Below are positions 1 to 6,930 of a DNA stretch of 10,577 bases, piece by piece. Position 1 is the stretch's first letter. Each line of letters begins with the position of its first letter. The DNA comes from Verrucomicrobiota bacterium. GTDB taxonomy: Bacteria; Verrucomicrobiota; Kiritimatiellia; UBA8416; JAIOPI01. The stretch lies in the NCBI GenBank assembly GCA_027620105.1, contig JAQCIA010000044.1:1-10577 (forward strand). Direction: 5' to 3'. The notes beneath the pieces are model-generated. The model saw only the letters and a program-made list of their open reading frames with translations, had not been told where the DNA came from and did no database searches. Both the position numbers and the translations under genes were made by a program.

Positions 1-175
1 TGTGGCGGTTGATCGACACCCGGCACGCCTCAATCTGCGTGTTCTTGATCCATGCCCGCCCCAGGCACTTCAAGCCGTACGATCCAAACGACAACGCGGT
101 GCCCTTCTGCGCGCCACCGGAACGGCTCCCGCGCTGCACCTTGCGATACTTCACCCGCTTTGGCAGTAACAGCAT
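1..175 (-). CDS. rplP: 50S ribosomal protein L16, N-terminal part (gene runs off the window)
   Basis: L16 is a 50S protein at the base of the central protuberance. It helps form the A-site tRNA elbow contact and supports peptidyl-transferase centre assembly. The reading frame opens at the ATG at 175-173 and stays open to the window edge, giving 58 codons. It starts MLLLPKRVKYRKVQRGSRSG, which matches the family start (MLMPKRVKYRKxxRG). The later pieces LSFGSYGLKCL and AWIKNTQIEACR match the family's VSFGEFGLKAL and WITxxQIEAAR. The ATG follows the rpsC stop directly (TAAATG), and a purine-rich GGGAGGGAG inside the end of rpsC sits about 7 nt upstream as ribosome binding site, so the two genes are probably translationally coupled. 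About 80 C-terminal residues lie outside the window. Confidence 0.95.
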   Translation of the reverse strand, partial: MLLLPKRVKYRKVQRGSRSGGAQKGTALSFGSYGLKCLGRAWIKNTQIEACRVSINRH

Positions 176-829
176 TTAGCGTCTCCCTCCCCCCGCTTTT
201 GCCGGCTCTTCGGGTGTCCGGCAAATCCAGACCTTGACCCCGATCAGCCCGGCTGTTGTGTGGGCCTCTGAAAATCCATACTCAATGTTTTCGCGCAAGG
301 TGTGCAAGGGCACACGGCCTTCCTTGTACGACTCCACCCGCGCAATTTCCGAACCGCCCAACCGACCGGCTGCCCGGATCTTGATCCCGTGCACACCCAT
401 TTCCATCGCCACACGGATCGCACGCTTCATCGCGCGACGATAGGACACGCGCCGCTCAAGTTGCACGGAAATATTCTCCGAAACCAACTGCGCGTTCGTG
501 TCCGCGTTCTTGATTTCGTGAATTTCAACGTAGATTTCCTTGCCCGTGACCTTGGCCAGCTCACCACGAATCCGTTCAATATCCTGGCCCTTACGTCCGA
601 TGATTACGCCCGGCCGTGCGCTGCTGATGTTCACGCGCACCCGATTCGCGTAGCGTTCGATCACGATGTCTGCAATGGCCGCATTCTCGAGCGCCTTGTA
701 GACGCGTTCGCGAATGTTGACGTCCTCGACCAGCGTCTTGCCAAAGTCCCGCTTGTTGCAGAACCAGCGCGACCGCCAGTTTTTGTTCACCGCGATACGA
801 AACCCAATCGGATTGACCTTCTGACCCAA
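176..829 (-). CDS. rpsC: 30S ribosomal protein S3
   Basis: S3 lies at the mRNA entry side of the 30S head and, with S4 and S5, unwinds mRNA structure as it enters. The protein is 217 aa, within the family's range (about 206-240). It begins MGQKVNPIGFRI, the family signature. A type II KH domain covers roughly residues 40-110 with its GxxG loop as GRKG at 78-81. Arg131, Arg132 and Lys135, which match the E. coli helicase residues in number and position, are present. The C-terminal S3 domain carries GRLGGSEIAR and GRVPLHTLR, then IGVKVWI. The start codon is TTG at 829-827. It is the only start possible before an in-frame TAA at 847-845, and it is backed by a strong ribosome binding site. rplV ends 40 nt upstream and rplP follows with no gap. 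Confidence 0.98.
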   Translation of the reverse strand: MGQKVNPIGFRIAVNKNWRSRWFCNKRDFGKTLVEDVNIRERVYKALENAAIADIVIERYANRVRVNISSARPGVIIGRKGQDIERIRGELAKVTGKEIYVEIHEIKNADTNAQLVSENISVQLERRVSYRRAMKRAIRVAMEMGVHGIKIRAAGRLGGSEIARVESYKEGRVPLHTLRENIEYGFSEAHTTAGLIGVKVWICRTPEEPAKAGGGRR

Positions 830-835
830 GGTAGC

Positions 836-845
836 CTCTCCTTCT
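836..845 (-). promoter_or_regulatory. rpsC ribosome binding site supporting a TTG start
   Basis: On the minus strand this reads AGAAGGAGAG, followed by the 6-nt spacer GCTACC and then TTG. It is the strongest Shine-Dalgarno sequence in the S10 part of the window. It fixes the TTG at 829-827 as the rpsC start, because no ATG or GTG lies between it and the in-frame stop upstream. A strong site may compensate for the weak start codon. Confidence 0.8.
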
Positions 846-869
846 TACTTCCCGCCTCAACCGCGACGC

Positions 870-1238
870 CTAGGCGCCCGCCTGCTCCACAGTCTCTCCC
901 GCGGCCACGCCGTCAGTGAGGACGATTTCCAAATGACACATCCGCTTATGAATCGGACTCGCGCTGCCCCGCGCCCGCGGCCAATGACGCTTCATGCGCG
1001 GCCCCTCATTAATGATCGCATCCTTTACCCGGAGTGCATCCACGCTGAGGTCCGCATTGTTCTGCGCATTGGCAATCGCCGACTTCAGCGCCTTGCCGAG
1101 GTACTGCGCCGCCTTCATCTTACTGAACTGCGTCAGCGCCAGAGCCTCCGCCACCGGTAGGCCACGCAGACGCCGCGCGAGCGGACGAGCCTTGCTCGCC
1201 GACAACCGTTGAAACCGAGATCGTGCACGCACTTCCAT
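870..1238 (-). CDS. rplV: 50S ribosomal protein L22
   Basis: L22 binds several 23S rRNA domains and sends a long beta-hairpin into the nascent peptide exit tunnel, where it forms part of the constriction with L4. The protein is 122 aa against the usual 110-115, and the excess is a short C-terminal tail rich in Gly, Ala and Glu. The alpha/beta core is seen as KARPLARRLRGLPVAEAL, and the family's helix as KALKSAIANAQNN. The tunnel hairpin spans about residues 79-99 and reads GPRMKRHWPRARGSASPIHK. This differs from the common FRPRARGRASRILKRTSH form but keeps the basic pattern. The ATG at 1238 has only a weak GGGG upstream. With 14 nt from the rpsS stop, expression probably relies on coupling. 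Confidence 0.97.
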   Translation of the reverse strand: MEVRARSRFQRLSASKARPLARRLRGLPVAEALALTQFSKMKAAQYLGKALKSAIANAQNNADLSVDALRVKDAIINEGPRMKRHWPRARGSASPIHKRMCHLEIVLTDGVAAGETVEQAGA

Positions 1239-1252
1239 GACTTAAACCCCGA

Positions 1253-1537
1253 CTACTTCATGACCTTTGCTTTGTCCGTGGACACGCCGTGCCGGCGGAA
1301 CACCCGGGTCGGTGCAAACTCGCCCAAGCGATGCCCGACCATATTCTCCGTAATGAACATTGAAATGTGCTGCTTGCCATTGTGAATGGCCATCGTGTGC
1401 CCGATAAAGTCGGGGATGATCATCGACCGCCGTGACCATGTCTTGATCGGCCGCTTTTCGCCAGAACGATTCATCCGCTCCACCTTCTTGAGGAGCTTCT
1501 CGTCGACGAACGGACCCTTCTTAATAGAACGTCCCAT
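1253..1537 (-). CDS. rpsS: 30S ribosomal protein S19
   Basis: S19 is a 30S head protein that forms a complex with S13, binds 16S rRNA helices near the A site and contacts the A-site finger of the 50S. The protein is 94 aa, close to the family's 92. It shows MGRSIKKGPFVDEKLLKKVE at the N-terminus, then KTWSRRSMIIPDFIGHTMAI, and the signature TENMVGHRLGEFAPTR. The usual basic Gly/Ala-rich C-terminal tail is replaced by HGVSTDKAKVMK, a modest lineage difference. The start ATG is 3 nt after the rplB stop, and its ribosome binding site (GGAGAAAG) lies within the last codons of rplB. Confidence 0.98.
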   Translation of the reverse strand: MGRSIKKGPFVDEKLLKKVERMNRSGEKRPIKTWSRRSMIIPDFIGHTMAIHNGKQHISMFITENMVGHRLGEFAPTRVFRRHGVSTDKAKVMK

Positions 1538-1540
1538 GGT

Positions 1541-2365
1541 CTACTTTCTCCGCTTCACAATAAAACGACTCGTCGGTTTCCGCCGCCCACGCGTCTTGCC
1601 GCCCTTCGCGGGTTCCCCCCAGGGCGAGCGCGGGTGACCACCACCCGATGTACGGCCTTCGCCGCCACCGTGCGGATGATCGACCGGATTCATCACCACG
1701 CCGCGCACCGTCGGACGAATTCCCAACCACCGCTTGCGACCGGCTTTCCCGAGTGACACACTGCCGTGATCGGCATTGCCAACCTGCCCCACCGTGGCCA
1801 GGCAGCGCACATCAATCAGGCGAATCTCACCAGATGGCAACCGGATGTTTGCAAATCCCGCTTCACGCGACATCAGCTGTGCACCAAGCCCCGCGCTGCG
1901 CACCAGCTTCGCGCCCTTCCCCGGAACTAATTCGATATTGTGCACCGCCAGGCCCAACGGAATCCGCTCCAGCGGCAGTGCGTTACCCGTCACCGGTTCC
2001 GCTTCAGGTCCAGAAAGCACCGTCGTCCCAACCACCAGCCCCGCCGGCGCCAGAATGTAGCGCTTGTCGCCATCCACATAGTGCAGCAAGGCAATGTTTG
2101 CCGAACGGTTCGGGTCATACTCAATGGTTGCCACTTTCGCCGGCACACCGAGCTTGTCCCGACGAAAATCAATCACCCGGAACTGCCGACGATGCCCGCC
2201 GCCACGATGCCGCACAGAAATGCTGCCGTCGTTGCTGCGTCCGGCATGCCGCGGCAAATGCTCGAGCAGTGACCGCTCGGGTGTCCGGCGTGTCAATTCC
2301 TCGAACGTCAACGAACTCATACCCCGCTGGCCGGGTGTCGTCGGTTTGAATTTCTTGATCCCCAT
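1541..2365 (-). CDS. rplB: 50S ribosomal protein L2
   Basis: L2 is among the most conserved ribosomal proteins. It is needed for subunit joining and supports the peptidyl-transferase centre. The protein is 274 aa, the usual length (about 273-277). The N-terminal part has MGIKKFKPTTPGQRGMS. The OB-fold region has HRGGGHRRQFRVIDFRRDK, and the SH3-like domain has LVPGKGAKLVRSAG. The C-terminal signature VMNPVDHPHGGGEGR is intact, with His230 matching E. coli His229, the residue implicated in peptidyl transfer. The tail SPWGEPAKGGKTRGRRKPTS is the normal rRNA-binding extension. A GGGGAG ribosome binding site sits 11 nt before the ATG, and rplW ends 22 nt upstream. Confidence 0.98.
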   Translation of the reverse strand: MGIKKFKPTTPGQRGMSSLTFEELTRRTPERSLLEHLPRHAGRSNDGSISVRHRGGGHRRQFRVIDFRRDKLGVPAKVATIEYDPNRSANIALLHYVDGDKRYILAPAGLVVGTTVLSGPEAEPVTGNALPLERIPLGLAVHNIELVPGKGAKLVRSAGLGAQLMSREAGFANIRLPSGEIRLIDVRCLATVGQVGNADHGSVSLGKAGRKRWLGIRPTVRGVVMNPVDHPHGGGEGRTSGGGHPRSPWGEPAKGGKTRGRRKPTSRFIVKRRK

Positions 2366-2387
2366 GTCTGCGCTAGCTCCCCGTCGT

Positions 2388-2672
2388 TCAGGTCAGGTCG
2401 ATTGTCTGGCCTTCGGCCAGCGTCACCACCGCACGCTTCCAGTCGGAACGGAAACCCGCGTGCGCCGTCCGCTGCCGACGCGCCTTGCCGTCGTACCGCA
2501 TCGTGTTCACGCCAGCCACCTTGACCTTGTACAGATCCTCAACGGCTTTCTTGATTTCCAGCTTGTTGGCCGTCGGCGCCACTTCAAAAAAATACTTCCG
2601 CTGCGCGGCGGACAAGGTCGTGCTCTTTTCCGTCAGCTGAATCTTGCGCACAATCGCGTCTCCCTGCTTCAT
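2388..2672 (-). CDS. rplW: 50S ribosomal protein L23
   Basis: L23 lies at the exit of the peptide tunnel and is the docking site for trigger factor and the signal recognition particle. The protein is 94 aa, the family's normal size. Family landmarks are LTEKSTTL near residues 13-20, YFFEVAPTANKLEIKKAVE, the docking and loop segment VKVAGVNTMRYDGKARRQ, and the C-terminal WKRAVVTLAEGQTI. The start ATG overlaps the rplD stop in a 4-nt ATGA, and AAGGGGA just upstream inside rplD gives a good ribosome binding site. The pair is therefore likely coupled. Confidence 0.97.
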   Translation of the reverse strand: MKQGDAIVRKIQLTEKSTTLSAAQRKYFFEVAPTANKLEIKKAVEDLYKVKVAGVNTMRYDGKARRQRTAHAGFRSDWKRAVVTLAEGQTIDLT

Positions 2673-3313
2673 GCTGTCCCCTTCACACCCGCACCCAGCC
2701 GCTTCTCCAGGATCAGCATCCCCGCCCGCGAAATCACCAGCGTGGGATACCGCACCACATCATACACGTGCAGATCGTGTGCCGGCACCAGCGCCACGCC
2801 CGGCAAATTGCGCGACGCGAGCTTCACGGACGGATCAATGCGATCCACCACAAAAAGCGCCGGCGCCTTCACCGCCAGGGACTTCATCAGGGCCACGAAT
2901 TCCTTCGTGCGACCTTCGGAAACGCTGAGCCCGTCCACCACCTTCAGCGCGCCCTCAGCCACCCGGTCACCCACGGCCCGGCGCAACGCCAGCTGGCCGA
3001 CTTTGCGATTCACCTTGAAATCATAGTCGCGCTTGTGCGGACCAAACGCCGTACCACCACCGCGCCACACCGGCGATTGCCGGTAACCGGCCCGCGCCCG
3101 GCCAGTGCCCTTCTGCTTCCAGGGCTTCTTGTTGCTGCCCGCAACCTCACCCTTGCGCTTCGTATTGGCATTGCCGCCGCGCTTCGCTGCCAGATGCGCC
3201 AGAACCATGTCCAGCACCGCCTGCTCGCCGCGGTCCGTGACCAGCACACCGTCCCGCACTTCCATCTCGCCGACGGACGCGCCCTTCAAATTGTATACCG
3301 TCAAGGTGCTCAT
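2669..3313 (-). CDS. rplD: 50S ribosomal protein L4
   Basis: L4 binds 23S rRNA early in 50S assembly, and its extended loop lines the peptide tunnel opposite L22. In E. coli it also represses the S10 operon. The protein is 214 aa, within the family's range (about 200-215). The tunnel loop is clear at about residues 60-95, with WKQKGTGRARAG at 65-76 and PVWRGGGTAFGP just after. The C-terminal globular domain reads FVVDRIDPSVKLASRNLPGV, matching the family's dinucleotide-fold-like part. Its ATG overlaps the rplC stop (ATGA), and it overlaps rplW by 4 nt at the other end. No separate S10-operon leader exists upstream of rpsJ, so E. coli-style L4 attenuation at that place is unlikely here. Confidence 0.97.
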   Translation of the reverse strand: MSTLTVYNLKGASVGEMEVRDGVLVTDRGEQAVLDMVLAHLAAKRGGNANTKRKGEVAGSNKKPWKQKGTGRARAGYRQSPVWRGGGTAFGPHKRDYDFKVNRKVGQLALRRAVGDRVAEGALKVVDGLSVSEGRTKEFVALMKSLAVKAPALFVVDRIDPSVKLASRNLPGVALVPAHDLHVYDVVRYPTLVISRAGMLILEKRLGAGVKGTA

Positions 3314-3954
3314 TTCGCCTTCCCGACCTGCTTCTTCAGCGCCCGATGAATCATAACGACGCTACCCACCGGCCCCGGCACTGAACCGTTCACCAGCAGG
3401 AGATTCCGTTCCGCGTCAACCCGGACGATGGCAATGTTTTGAATCGTCCGATGCACATGGCCCATGTGGCCCGGCATCCGATGCCCTTCAAGCACGCGGC
3501 CGGGCAGCGTGCGCATACCGATAGCGCCGATCCGGCGGTGCGACGTGTGCCCGTGCGTGCTCGGTCCACCGCCCATCTTGTGACGCCGTACCACGCCCTG
3601 AAAGCCCCGTCCCTTCGTCACTCCGGCGATGTCAACGTGTGAAACGTCAGAAAAAATTGCCGCCGTCACGGTGTCACCAACCTTCACCGCTTCGCCTGCA
3701 TCAAGCCCGACTTCGCGCACAACCCGTTTCGGCGTTGTTCCGGCCTTCTTGAAATGCCCAACGTTGCCTTTTGGCACGCGTGATTCCTTCTGCTCGCCAA
3801 ACCCCAACTGCACGGCCGCGTAGCCGTCCTTCTCTGCCGTCTTGCACTGCGTCACCACGCAGGGTCCCGCCTCAAGCACAGTAACGTCCATGCGACGCCC
3901 CTGCGCGTCGTACACCTGGGTCATGCCCAGCTTTTTGCCAATCAACCCTTGCAT
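3310..3954 (-). CDS. rplC: 50S ribosomal protein L3
   Basis: L3 is an early 50S assembly protein whose central extension reaches the peptidyl-transferase centre. The protein is 214 aa (family about 205-215). It begins MQGLIGKKLGMTQVYD, as expected. The barrel domain is followed by the extension at about residues 111-170, with GVTKGRGFQGVVRRHKMGGG, STHGHTSHRR, LPGRVLEGHRMPGHMG and TIQN. The C-terminal RVDAERNLLLVNGSVPGP is almost identical to the E. coli form. One difference is Met147, where E. coli has Gln150, the residue methylated by PrmB. The start lacks a clear ribosome binding site. It lies 7 nt after the rpsJ stop, so re-initiation is the likely route. Confidence 0.98.
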   Translation of the reverse strand: MQGLIGKKLGMTQVYDAQGRRMDVTVLEAGPCVVTQCKTAEKDGYAAVQLGFGEQKESRVPKGNVGHFKKAGTTPKRVVREVGLDAGEAVKVGDTVTAAIFSDVSHVDIAGVTKGRGFQGVVRRHKMGGGPSTHGHTSHRRIGAIGMRTLPGRVLEGHRMPGHMGHVHRTIQNIAIVRVDAERNLLLVNGSVPGPVGSVVMIHRALKKQVGKAK

Positions 3955-3961
3955 GATGCGC

Positions 3962-4276
3962 TCAAATCTTGATGGTGATATCCACCCCGGCGGGCAGATT
4001 CAGTTTTTTCAGTTCATCCACGGTTTTCGCCGTGGGCTCCACGATATCCAGCAAGCGCTTGTGCGTGCGGATCTCAAATTGGTCCATCGACTTCTTGTCC
4101 ACATGTGGACTCCGATTCACCGTGTACCGTTCCATGCGCGTCGGCAGCGGCGTCGGGCCCACAACCCGCGCTCCCGTCCCCTTGGCCGTCTCGATGATGT
4201 CCCTGACGGCCTGATCCAGGACCCCGTGATCGTACGCCTGTAATCGAATTCGTATGCGCTGCCGTTCCATCGCCAT
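3962..4276 (-). CDS. rpsJ: 30S ribosomal protein S10 (NusE)
   Basis: S10 is a 30S head protein. As NusE it also joins the NusB/NusG antitermination machinery and links RNA polymerase to the ribosome. Landmarks are QRIRIRLQAYDH, the loop with GPTPLPTRMERYTVNRSPHV, and DQFEIRTHKRLLDIVEP. The ATG at 4276 gives 104 aa. A second in-frame ATG at 4270 gives 102 aa, the usual length, and starts MERQRIRIRL like the family. The purine stretch AGGTGA upstream is only 1 nt from the first ATG but 7 nt from the second, so the second may be the real start. The gene follows the fusA stop by one base, with no tuf and no leader between them. Confidence 0.97.
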   Translation of the reverse strand: MAMERQRIRIRLQAYDHGVLDQAVRDIIETAKGTGARVVGPTPLPTRMERYTVNRSPHVDKKSMDQFEIRTHKRLLDIVEPTAKTVDELKKLNLPAGVDITIKI

Positions 4277-4277
4277 G

Positions 4278-6410
4278 TCACCTACTCATCAAATGTTCAC
4301 GTACAGTCTTCGGCACAATATCGAACGCTTCCGGCTCCAACGTATAACTCGCCCGCCCCCGCGAAATCGAACGGACCGCCGTCGCGTAGCCAAACAATTC
4401 AGCCAACGGCGCCAGCACCCGGATGATCTGCATCTCACCCCGCGCCTCGATGTCCTTCACCCGGCCGCGCCGACCATTCAAATCCCCCAACACATCACCC
4501 ATCGACTCCACAGGGGTGATGATTTCCAAAGCCATGATCGGCTCGAGAAATTCGGGTTTGCCCGCCATCACCGCGTCTCGGAACGCCATCAGTGCGGCGG
4601 TTTTGAAGGCCACCTCGGTCGATAGTTCCGCTACGAATTCGCCATCATGCACAATCACCCGCACGTCCGTCAATGGATACCGTGCAAGAACACCCGTAAA
4701 AATTGCATCCTGAATCCCATCACGGATGGCATCACGGAAAATCGCCGGGATTTTGTCCTCACGCGCCTGAATTTCAATGGCGTTTCCGGCTGTTCGCGCA
4801 CTCGGCTCCACGCGCAAACCGACGGTCGCAACCTGTCGCTTTCCTGCAAATTCGCGATCAAACGTGTGCCGGCCCTCTCCCGCTTCCGTCACCGTTTCGT
4901 AGTAGGCCACCATGGGGCGACCCGTGTTTGCCTGCACGTTGTGCTCACGCACCATGCGGTCTTTCAAAATCTCAAGATGCAGCTCCCCCATCCCGCTCAT
5001 GATCGTCTGGCCCGTCTCGGAGTCGCGGCGAATGATGCAGGTAGGATCCTCGGCGGACATCGCCTCCAACGCCGTTTCAAGCTTTTCACGGTCGGCCCGC
5101 GACTTTGCTTCTACCGCCATGAAAATCACAGGCTCCGGAAAGGGTATGCGCATCAGTTCGATTGGCTGGTTCTCCGCACAGAGCGTGTCGCCCGTCGTCA
5201 GTTCACGCAACCCCGTCACCGCGCCGATTTCACCCGCCTTGAGGCAATCGATCTCCGTGCGCGCATCCGCTTGCAACCGCACCAGACCAGGCAGGCGCGT
5301 CCGTTTGCGCGTGCGCGGGTTGAAAACGTTGCTGCCCTTGCGCAACTGCCCAGAATACACCCGCACGAAGACCAGGCGTCCCACGTAGGGATCCGTCGCC
5401 ACTTTGAACGCCAGCGCACTAAGCGGCGCCGCCTCATCCGTTTCGCGCGTGATCGACTCGCCCGTTTTCGGATGAACGCCCCTGACCGCACCGATATCCA
5501 GTGGCGATGGCAGATAATCAACAACGGCATCAAGCAGTGGCTGCACACCCTTGTTGCGCAGGGATGAGCCACACAAGACCGGTACGAGCTTGTTCGCCAC
5601 GGTGACCCGCCGGATTGCGGCCCGCAAGACTTCCGCAGCCACATCCGGACCGCTCAAGAACGCTTCCACCAGCGTCTCGTCGTGTTCGGCAACGCGCTCA
5701 ATCAGTTCCGCGCGACCTTTCTCGGCTGCCACCGCGTATGACTCAGGAATTGCGCCAACAGACACCGTCTGCGCCTCTGCACCGGTGTCAAACATCAGCG
5801 CCTTCATGGACAGAAGATCGATTACACCAAGAAAAGTGTCTTCGCCGCCAATCGGCAATTGCACCGCGATTGCATTCGAGCCAAGCCGCTTGCGGATCTC
5901 GGCAACCACGCGTTGAAAGTCAGCGCCAATGCGATCCAGTTTGTTGATGTAGGCAATGCGTGGAACACCATAGCGGTCCGCCTGGCGCCAGACCGTCTCC
6001 GATTGTGGCTGCACGCCACCCACGCCACAAAATACGCCAATCGCACCATCCAGAACGCGAAGCGAGCGTTCAACCTCGATGGTAAAGTCCACATGCCCGG
6101 GTGTATCAATGATGTTGAGCTGATGGTCCCGCCAGGCTGCCGTGATCGCGGCACTGGTGATGGTAATCCCGCGCTCGCGTTCCTGGATCATCCAATCCGT
6201 GGTGGTCGTCCCCTCGTCCACCTCGCCGATCCGATGAATCTGACCGGCGTAGAACAGCATCCGCTCCGTGGTCGTCGTCTTACCGGCATCGATGTGCGCC
6301 ACGACACCAATATTGCGGACCATGGACAGTCGGGTCACTTCCGTGGGTGATGGCCCGGGTCCGTTGCCGCAGGCTTTACCTGTTTCATGCTGTTCCAAGG
6401 CCGTGACCAT
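4278..6410 (-). CDS. fusA: Elongation factor G, EF-G2/spdEFG2-like variant
   Basis: This ribosomal translocation or recycling GTPase is 710 aa with the start at ATG 6410. The G domain has AHIDAGKT (38-45), RGITI (80-84), DTPGH (102-106) and NKLD (156-159). Domain II and III signatures are TGDTLC and SGMGELHLEI, and domain V has EPIMALEI and LNGRRGR. Two regions are unusual. Switch I reads EVDEGTTTTDWM (63-74) instead of the common EVHDGxxxMDWM. The domain IV tip reads FDREFAGKRQVATV (517-530) instead of the canonical QSGGxGQYG type. Both point to the EF-G2/spdEFG2 branch rather than classical EF-G I. The N-terminus is about 20 residues longer than usual and has no clear ribosome binding site. 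Alternative starts are GTG 6338 and ATG 6323. The frame also stays open upstream into rpsG, but that part is an rpsG shadow. Confidence 0.93.
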   Translation of the reverse strand: MVTALEQHETGKACGNGPGPSPTEVTRLSMVRNIGVVAHIDAGKTTTTERMLFYAGQIHRIGEVDEGTTTTDWMIQERERGITITSAAITAAWRDHQLNIIDTPGHVDFTIEVERSLRVLDGAIGVFCGVGGVQPQSETVWRQADRYGVPRIAYINKLDRIGADFQRVVAEIRKRLGSNAIAVQLPIGGEDTFLGVIDLLSMKALMFDTGAEAQTVSVGAIPESYAVAAEKGRAELIERVAEHDETLVEAFLSGPDVAAEVLRAAIRRVTVANKLVPVLCGSSLRNKGVQPLLDAVVDYLPSPLDIGAVRGVHPKTGESITRETDEAAPLSALAFKVATDPYVGRLVFVRVYSGQLRKGSNVFNPRTRKRTRLPGLVRLQADARTEIDCLKAGEIGAVTGLRELTTGDTLCAENQPIELMRIPFPEPVIFMAVEAKSRADREKLETALEAMSAEDPTCIIRRDSETGQTIMSGMGELHLEILKDRMVREHNVQANTGRPMVAYYETVTEAGEGRHTFDREFAGKRQVATVGLRVEPSARTAGNAIEIQAREDKIPAIFRDAIRDGIQDAIFTGVLARYPLTDVRVIVHDGEFVAELSTEVAFKTAALMAFRDAVMAGKPEFLEPIMALEIITPVESMGDVLGDLNGRRGRVKDIEARGEMQIIRVLAPLAELFGYATAVRSISRGRASYTLEPEAFDIVPKTVREHLMSR

Positions 6411-6447
6411 CACAGATTCGCTTGTTGTCGCTGTTCGTGCGCGGACG

Positions 6448-6918
6448 CTACCAAGCGTAGTGCGCGAACGCCTTGTTGGCTTGCGCCATCTTGTGCGTGT
6501 CTTCGCGCTTGCGAACGGCGTTCCCCTGGCTCTTGTAGGCATCCAGCACTTCCAGCGCCAGCGCCTGACGCATGGGCACACCCTTCCGCTGCGAAGAAAA
6601 CGAAATCAGCCAGCGCATGGCCAAAGCGACCTGACGTTCCCGATTCACTTCAACCGGCACCTGATACGTTGCACCGCCGACCCGGCGGGAGCGGACCTCG
6701 ACGCGCGGCTTGACGTTGTCGACGGCTTTCGCCAGCACAACCAGTGGATCTTCCTCAACCTTGCCACGGATTCCTTCGATCGCTCCATACACGATGCCTT
6801 CAGCCACCGACTTGCGGCCTTCTTTCATCACGTACGCGATCAACCGCCCCACCAGATCGCTCTCGAACTTTGGGTCCGCCAATAGGACCCGCTTATGTGC
6901 TCTGCGCCGCCTTGCCAT
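6448..6918 (-). CDS. rpsG: 30S ribosomal protein S7
   Basis: S7 nucleates assembly of the 30S head and contacts E-site tRNA. In E. coli it also represses its own str operon. The protein is 156 aa, the usual length. It begins MARRRRAHKR and shows the helical core VGRLIAYVMKEGRKSVAEGI. The extended beta-hairpin covers about residues 70-92 (VKPRVEVRSRRVGGATYQVP), and RWLISFSSQRKG follows. The C-terminal part has NAVRKREDTHKMAQANKAFA, with the normal motif for this family. A good ribosome binding site, AGGGAGA, lies just upstream in the 12-nt gap after rpsL. That gap is too short for the longer S7-binding intercistronic structure known in E. coli. Confidence 0.98.
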   Translation of the reverse strand: MARRRRAHKRVLLADPKFESDLVGRLIAYVMKEGRKSVAEGIVYGAIEGIRGKVEEDPLVVLAKAVDNVKPRVEVRSRRVGGATYQVPVEVNRERQVALAMRWLISFSSQRKGVPMRQALALEVLDAYKSQGNAVRKREDTHKMAQANKAFAHYAW

Positions 6919-6930
6919 AAATCTCCCTGG

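Noticed and set aside
2094..3026. Plus-strand open frame of 310 codons across rplB, rplW and rplD
   Set aside because: It crosses three intact ribosomal protein genes on the other strand, and its composition looks like a shadow translation.
4647..5567. Plus-strand open frame of 306 codons opposite fusA
   Set aside because: It is antisense to conserved EF-G domains, has an arginine- and histidine-rich composition with no recognisable domain, and shows no credible upstream signals.
6411..6581. Upstream extension of the fusA frame (57 codons) into rpsG
   Set aside because: This part is in another frame over conserved rpsG codons, and its Arg/Thr/Trp-rich translation has no likeness to EF-G N-termini.
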